Assembly (NCBI RefSeq): GCF_014495685.1
Contig: NZ_JACTVI010000076.1
Location: 1 to 40,142, forward strand
From: Streptomyces sp. TRM68367
GTDB lineage: Bacteria; Actinomycetota; Actinomycetes; Streptomycetales; Streptomycetaceae
Reading direction: 5' to 3'
Length of the DNA stretch: 40,142 bases
Shown: in pieces, positions 39,972 through 40,142 of the stretch
Layout: each line of letters begins with the position of its first letter
Position numbering within the stretch: the first letter of the stretch is position 1
Made by a program: the position numbers and the translations under genes
Notes under the pieces: generated by a model
Told to the model about the DNA's origin: nothing
The model's input: only the letters and a program-made list of their open reading frames with translations
Databases searched by the model: none

Positions 39972-40142
39972 CGTGCCACCGTCCCGGCCGAACGACGCAC
40001 CGGCGACCGGGGCCGAAGTCCTCCGGTTCGTGGCCTGACCCACCGCCCAGCGGCGGGGGGGTGCCCCTATCTGTTTCGTCAACCCCGGTGGGGTCGGCTT
40101 GTAGGGGTTGATCCTGGTTTTCGGGAACGTCCCGCGAAGCGG

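Noticed and set aside
1..40142. tRNA, rRNA, insertion sequences and phage attachment sites
   Set aside because: No cloverleaf with a CCA-type acceptor, no transposase motif and no matching direct repeats were recognised by eye; a covariance-model scan could still find a small RNA.

Overview
The window is a piece of Streptomyces (or close actinomycete) chromosome. The support is very high G+C in third codon positions, many GTG starts, frequent 4-base ATGA/GTGA start-stop overlaps, and a copy of the short dispersed repeat found between genes in Streptomyces (about 10715-10798). The gene set is also typical: RNase Sa-type secreted ribonuclease, SWIM/SNF2 pair, NIS siderophore synthetases and an IclR-controlled allantoin cluster. 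No tRNA, rRNA, CRISPR array, intact insertion sequence or phage gene was seen.

Layout. 1-4.8 kb: SWIM zinc-finger protein (cut by the window edge) coupled to an SNF2 ATPase. 4.9-8.7 kb: sugar-type locus with a membrane protein, ROK kinase, GntR/UTRA regulator and a divergent Gfo/Idh/MocA dehydrogenase; two near-identical operators suggest the regulator controls both sides. 8.7-10.9 kb: decayed zone with a 30-bp tandem repeat, a histidine-kinase pseudogene, a small membrane protein, an RNase Sa homologue, an SDR remnant and the dispersed repeat. 10.9-17.7 kb: allantoicase, allantoinase, IclR regulator (AllR type), a DUF5955-like protein, a MobA-like nucleotidyltransferase and malate synthase. 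17.7-20.6 kb: SelT/W/H-type protein coupled to a HipA-like kinase, then a polytopic GT-C-like membrane protein. 20.9-26.4 kb: CitA/CitB-type two-component system divergent from a NitT/TauT-type ABC importer. 26.5-29.6 kb: divergent pair of IucA/IucC (NIS) synthetases. 29.7-31.8 kb: exported VWA protein and its exported partner. 31.9-35.2 kb: HxlR regulator, aminotransferase, a hypothetical protein and a hotdog thioesterase. 35.5-39.5 kb: purine-ring operon (8-oxoguanine/guanine deaminase, urate oxidase, HIU hydrolase, OHCU decarboxylase) preceded by an HTH protein and a small thiamine-binding-like protein. The last 650 bases hold only remnants, including a HAD N-terminus.

How it works together. 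The two purine blocks, about 20 kb apart, form one route: oxidised purine, urate, 5-hydroxyisourate, OHCU, allantoin, allantoate, ureidoglycolate, and finally glyoxylate, which malate synthase condenses with acetyl-CoA. I found matching palindromes (TCAAC-N5-GTTGA type, and TTCC-N7-GGAA) in front of allantoinase, the IclR gene, malate synthase and (first type only) the urate operon, which argues for one shared regulon. Xanthine dehydrogenase, a ureidoglycolate-processing enzyme and urease are not in the window.

The most unusual items are the two-motif operator architecture of this regulon, the paired GntR operators, the 22-bp triplicate repeat in front of a NIS synthetase, the coupled HipA-like/SelW-like gene pair, the exact 30-bp tandem array, and an unusual concentration of gene remnants.
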